Assembly: GCF_003953935.1 (NCBI RefSeq) | Contig: NZ_RXLQ01000005.1 | Coordinates: forward strand, 1-64,000 | Origin: Massilia atriviolacea | GTDB taxonomy: Bacteria; Pseudomonadota; Gammaproteobacteria; Burkholderiales; Burkholderiaceae_D | Length of the DNA stretch: 64,000 nt | Direction of reading: 5' to 3' | In this document: in pieces, positions 61,641 through 64,000 of the stretch | Position numbering within the stretch: the stretch's first letter is position 1 | Layout: every line of letters begins with the position of its first letter | The notes under the pieces: model-generated | Database searches by the model: none | Told to the model about the DNA's origin: nothing | What the model saw: only the letters and a program-made list of their open reading frames with translations | Position numbers and translations under genes: made by a program

Positions 61641-64000
61641 ATGAGCACCACCGTCCCCACCCCCAGCCTGCCCGATTACGCCGAGTTGTACTGCCTGACC
61701 AACTTTTCCTTCCTGCACGGCGCCTCGCACGCCGAGGAACTGGTGGCCCGCGCCGTCCAACTCGGCTATGCGGCGCTGGCGATTACCGACGAATGTTCGC
61801 TGGCGGGGGTGGTGCGGGCCCATGCCGAAGCCAAAAAGGCGGCGCTGCCCCTGATCATCGGCGCCCACTTCCACCTGTGCAACGACGATGGCAGCCCGGC
61901 CCTGTCGCTGATCCTGCTGGCCCAAAACCGCAATGGCTACGGCAACCTGGCCGAGCTGATCACCGTGGCGCGCACGCGCACCGCCAAGGGCACCTACCTG
62001 CTGACCCCGGCCGACCTGGCCACGCCCGCCGCCGCCCAGGCCCACCTGGCCGGCATGCCCGACTGCCTGGCGATCCTGCTGCCCGCCTATCCCGGCCACG
62101 ATGCGGCCGACCTCGACCGCCTGCACACCCAGGCCGCCTGGATCGCCGCCACCTTTCCCGGCCGCGCCTGGCTGGGCCTGAACCTGCTGCACCGCGCCTT
62201 CGACGAAGCGCACCGCGCCAGCGTCGACGAAGTCGCGTGGCAGCACGGCCTGGCCGTGGTGGCGCTGGGCCACGTCTGCATGCACGTGCGCTCGCGCAAA
62301 CCGCTGCACGACACCCTGTGCGCGATCCGCCTCAACACCCCTGTGGCCGAGTGCGGCTACGAACTGGCGCAAAACGCCGAACAGCATCTGCGTGCGCGCC
62401 TGCGCCTGGCCAATCTGTACAGCCCCGAGGCGCTGGCCGAAACGCTGCGCATCGCGCGCCTGTGCACCTTCTCGCTCGACCAGCTGCGCTACGAATACCC
62501 GGACGAACTGGTGCCGCCCGGCCAGACGCCCTGCGGCTACCTGCGCGCCGAAACCTACATCGGCGCGCACCACCGCTTTCCCCTCGGCATCCCGGCCAAG
62601 GTCCAGGAACAGCTCGAAATCGAACTCCAGCTGATCGGCGAACTGCGCTACGAACCGTATTTTCTGACCGTGTACGACATCGTGCGCCACGCGCGCTCGA
62701 TCGGGATTCTGTGCCAGGGGCGCGGCTCGGCCGCCAATTCGGCGGTCTGCTACTGCCTCGGCATCACCGAGGTCGACCCCGCGCGCGGCAACCTGCTGTT
62801 CGGCCGCTTCATCTCCAGGGAAAGGGACGAGCCGCCCGACATCGACGTCGACTTCGAACACCAGCGGCGCGAAGAAGTGATCCAGTACATCTACAACAAA
62901 TACGGCCGCACGCGCGCCGCCCTGGCCGCCGTGGTGATCAGCTACCGGCCCAAGAGCGCCCTGCGCGACAGCGGCAAGGCGCTCGGGGTCGACCTGGCCA
63001 TCGTCGACAAAGTCGCCAAGACCCACCACTGGTTCGACAGCAAGGACGACCTGGTCAATCGCCTGGCCGAATGCGGGCTCGACCCGGATTCCCCGCTGGC
63101 CCAGCAATGGGCCACCCTGGCCCAGCGCCTGCTCGGCTTTCCGCGCCACCTGTCGCAGCATCCCGGCGGCTTCGTGATCGCCGCCGGCAAGCTCTCGCGC
63201 CTGGTGCCGATCGAAAACGCCACCATGCTTGATCGCAGCGTGATCCAGTGGGACAAGGACGACCTCGAAGAACTGGGCCTGCTGAAAGTCGACGTGCTCG
63301 CGCTCGGCATGCTCTCGGCCCTGCGGCGCGCGCTCGACCTGGTGGGCGAACTGCGCGGCACCAGCTTTTCATTGCAAGATATTCCCGCCGAAGACCCTGC
63401 CACCTACGACATGATCTGCGCGGCCGACACCATCGGCGTGTTCCAGATCGAATCGCGCGCCCAGATGAGCATGCTCCCGCGCCTGCGCCCGCGCACCTTT
63501 TACGACCTGGTGATCGAAGTGGCGGTGGTGCGGCCGGGGCCGATCCAGGGCGGCATGGTCCACCCGTATCTGCGCCGGCGCCAGGGACAGGAAAAGCCCG
63601 ACTATCCGAAGGACGAATTGAAAGAAGCGCTGGGGCGGACCCTGGGCGTGCCGATTTTCCAGGAACAGGTGATGCAGGTGGCCATGATCGCGGCCGGCTT
63701 CACGGCGGGCGAAGCCGACCAGCTGCGCCGGGCCATGGCCGCCTGGAAACGCAAGGGCGGGCTGGAAAAATACTACGACAAGATCGTCAGGGGCATGCTG
63801 AAGAACGGCTACACCCTGGAATTTGCCGAATCGATCTTCAACCAGATCAAGGGTTTCGGCGAATACGGCTTTCCCGAATCGCACGCCGCCAGCTTCGCGC
63901 TGCTGGCCTACGCCAGTTCCTGGCTCAAGTGCCACGAACCGGCCGCCTTCCTGTGCGCCTTGCTCAACAGCCAGCCGATGGGTTTCTACAGCCCCTCGCA
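61641..64000 (+). CDS. dnaE2: Error-prone DNA polymerase DnaE2 (cut by window end)
   Basis: C-family polymerase for SOS translesion synthesis; the first 786 residues are in the window. The PHP domain starts [20 protein letters not shown]. The palm shows [20 protein letters not shown] and the metal-binding [16 protein letters not shown], with the third Asp in KVDVLALGM. Fingers include [20 protein letters not shown] and the helical block [20 protein letters not shown]. The ATG at 61641 begins [17 protein letters not shown]. Its partners imuA and imuB are at 47.2-49.3 kb. Frame is open to the end. Confidence 0.96.
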   Translation, partial: MSTTVPTPSLPDYAELYCLTNFSFLHGASHAEELVARAVQLGYAALAITDECSLAGVVRAHAEAKKAALPLIIGAHFHLCNDDGSPALSLILLAQNRNGYGNLAELITVARTRTAKGTYLLTPADLATPAAAQAHLAGMPDCLAILLPAYPGHDAADLDRLHTQAAWIAATFPGRAWLGLNLLHRAFDEAHRASVDEVAWQHGLAVVALGHVCMHVRSRKPLHDTLCAIRLNTPVAECGYELAQNAEQHLRARLRLANLYSPEALAETLRIARLCTFSLDQLRYEYPDELVPPGQTPCGYLRAETYIGAHHRFPLGIPAKVQEQLEIELQLIGELRYEPYFLTVYDIVRHARSIGILCQGRGSAANSAVCYCLGITEVDPARGNLLFGRFISRERDEPPDIDVDFEHQRREEVIQYIYNKYGRTRAALAAVVISYRPKSALRDSGKALGVDLAIVDKVAKTHHWFDSKDDLVNRLAECGLDPDSPLAQQWATLAQRLLGFPRHLSQHPGGFVIAAGKLSRLVPIENATMLDRSVIQWDKDDLEELGLLKVDVLALGMLSALRRALDLVGELRGTSFSLQDIPAEDPATYDMICAADTIGVFQIESRAQMSMLPRLRPRTFYDLVIEVAVVRPGPIQGGMVHPYLRRRQGQEKPDYPKDELKEALGRTLGVPIFQEQVMQVAMIAAGFTAGEADQLRRAMAAWKRKGGLEKYYDKIVRGMLKNGYTLEFAESIFNQIKGFGEYGFPESHAASFALLAYASSWLKCHEPAAFLCALLNSQPMGFYSPS

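Noticed and set aside
1..64000. tRNA, rRNA, prophage or insertion sequence
   Set aside because: No cloverleaf-like or rRNA segments, integrase, transposase or phage structural genes were recognised on reading; a dedicated scan was not possible.

Overview
The window is a GC-rich chromosomal segment of a betaproteobacterium, most likely an Oxalobacteraceae member close to Massilia, Duganella or Janthinobacterium. This rests on overall protein style, an Entner-Doudoroff set controlled by HexR, split SOS mutasome genes, and families of short intergenic repeats (GTGTCC/GGACAC boxes, GGGGTCAGACCCC hairpins) that I associate with this group. It is inference; no database was searched. No rRNA, tRNA, CRISPR array, insertion sequence or prophage was recognised.

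Layout. 1-2.1 kb: start of a chemoreceptor gene (cut by the window edge), a secreted M28 peptidase and a cluster of GTGTCC boxes. 2.2-8.8 kb: a complete RND efflux operon (adaptor, pump, outer-membrane channel) with a divergent TetR/AcrR repressor. 8.8-12.3 kb: transaldolase, a 121-bp near-perfect palindrome, hexR and zwf. 12.6-17.3 kb: a secreted calcium-loop protein, a KaiC-like ATPase/histidine kinase pair and a small secreted protein. 17.5-22.9 kb: a pgi-lactonase operon divergent from edd-eda. Candidate HexR operators lie before zwf and between pgi and edd, so the cluster looks like one regulated route from glucose-6-phosphate through 6-phosphogluconate to pyruvate and glyceraldehyde-3-phosphate.

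22.9-29.9 kb: an orphan type VI secretion island: HExxH protein, small secreted protein, VgrG, DUF2169 adaptor, PAAR-like effector with an unrecognised C-terminal domain, and an overlapping AT-richer immunity candidate. 30.0-33.9 kb: a MacAB-like ABC efflux operon. 34-37 kb: ACT-domain protein, Lrp/AsnC regulator, and a three-gene signalling operon (receiver, CheC-like phosphatase, GGDEF cyclase). 37-40.5 kb: rpiA, a lipoprotein, a 5 x 131-bp tandem array that copies the 3' end of yggX, then yggX and argA. 40.6-44.9 kb: hrpA.

45-50.8 kb: PRC-barrel protein, PHB-depolymerase-like esterase with a Pro-Lys tract, SOS-controlled imuA-imuB, a 13-bp minisatellite, an alpha/beta hydrolase and a small unknown protein. 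50.9-57.5 kb: M61 peptidase, an hsp20 gene with a ROSE-like 5' leader, a Deg-family protease and an OmpR-type two-component system, suggestive of envelope and heat stress functions. 57.6-64 kb: DUF2059 protein, TonB-dependent receptor, PhzF-like protein and dnaE2 (cut by the window end) behind its own LexA box. imuAB and dnaE2, normally one operon, are about 12 kb apart but share the same operator type.

The most novel-looking items are the T6SS effector/immunity pair, the ROSE-like thermometer, the KaiC-kinase pair, the yggX-tail tandem array and the long palindrome between tal and hexR.
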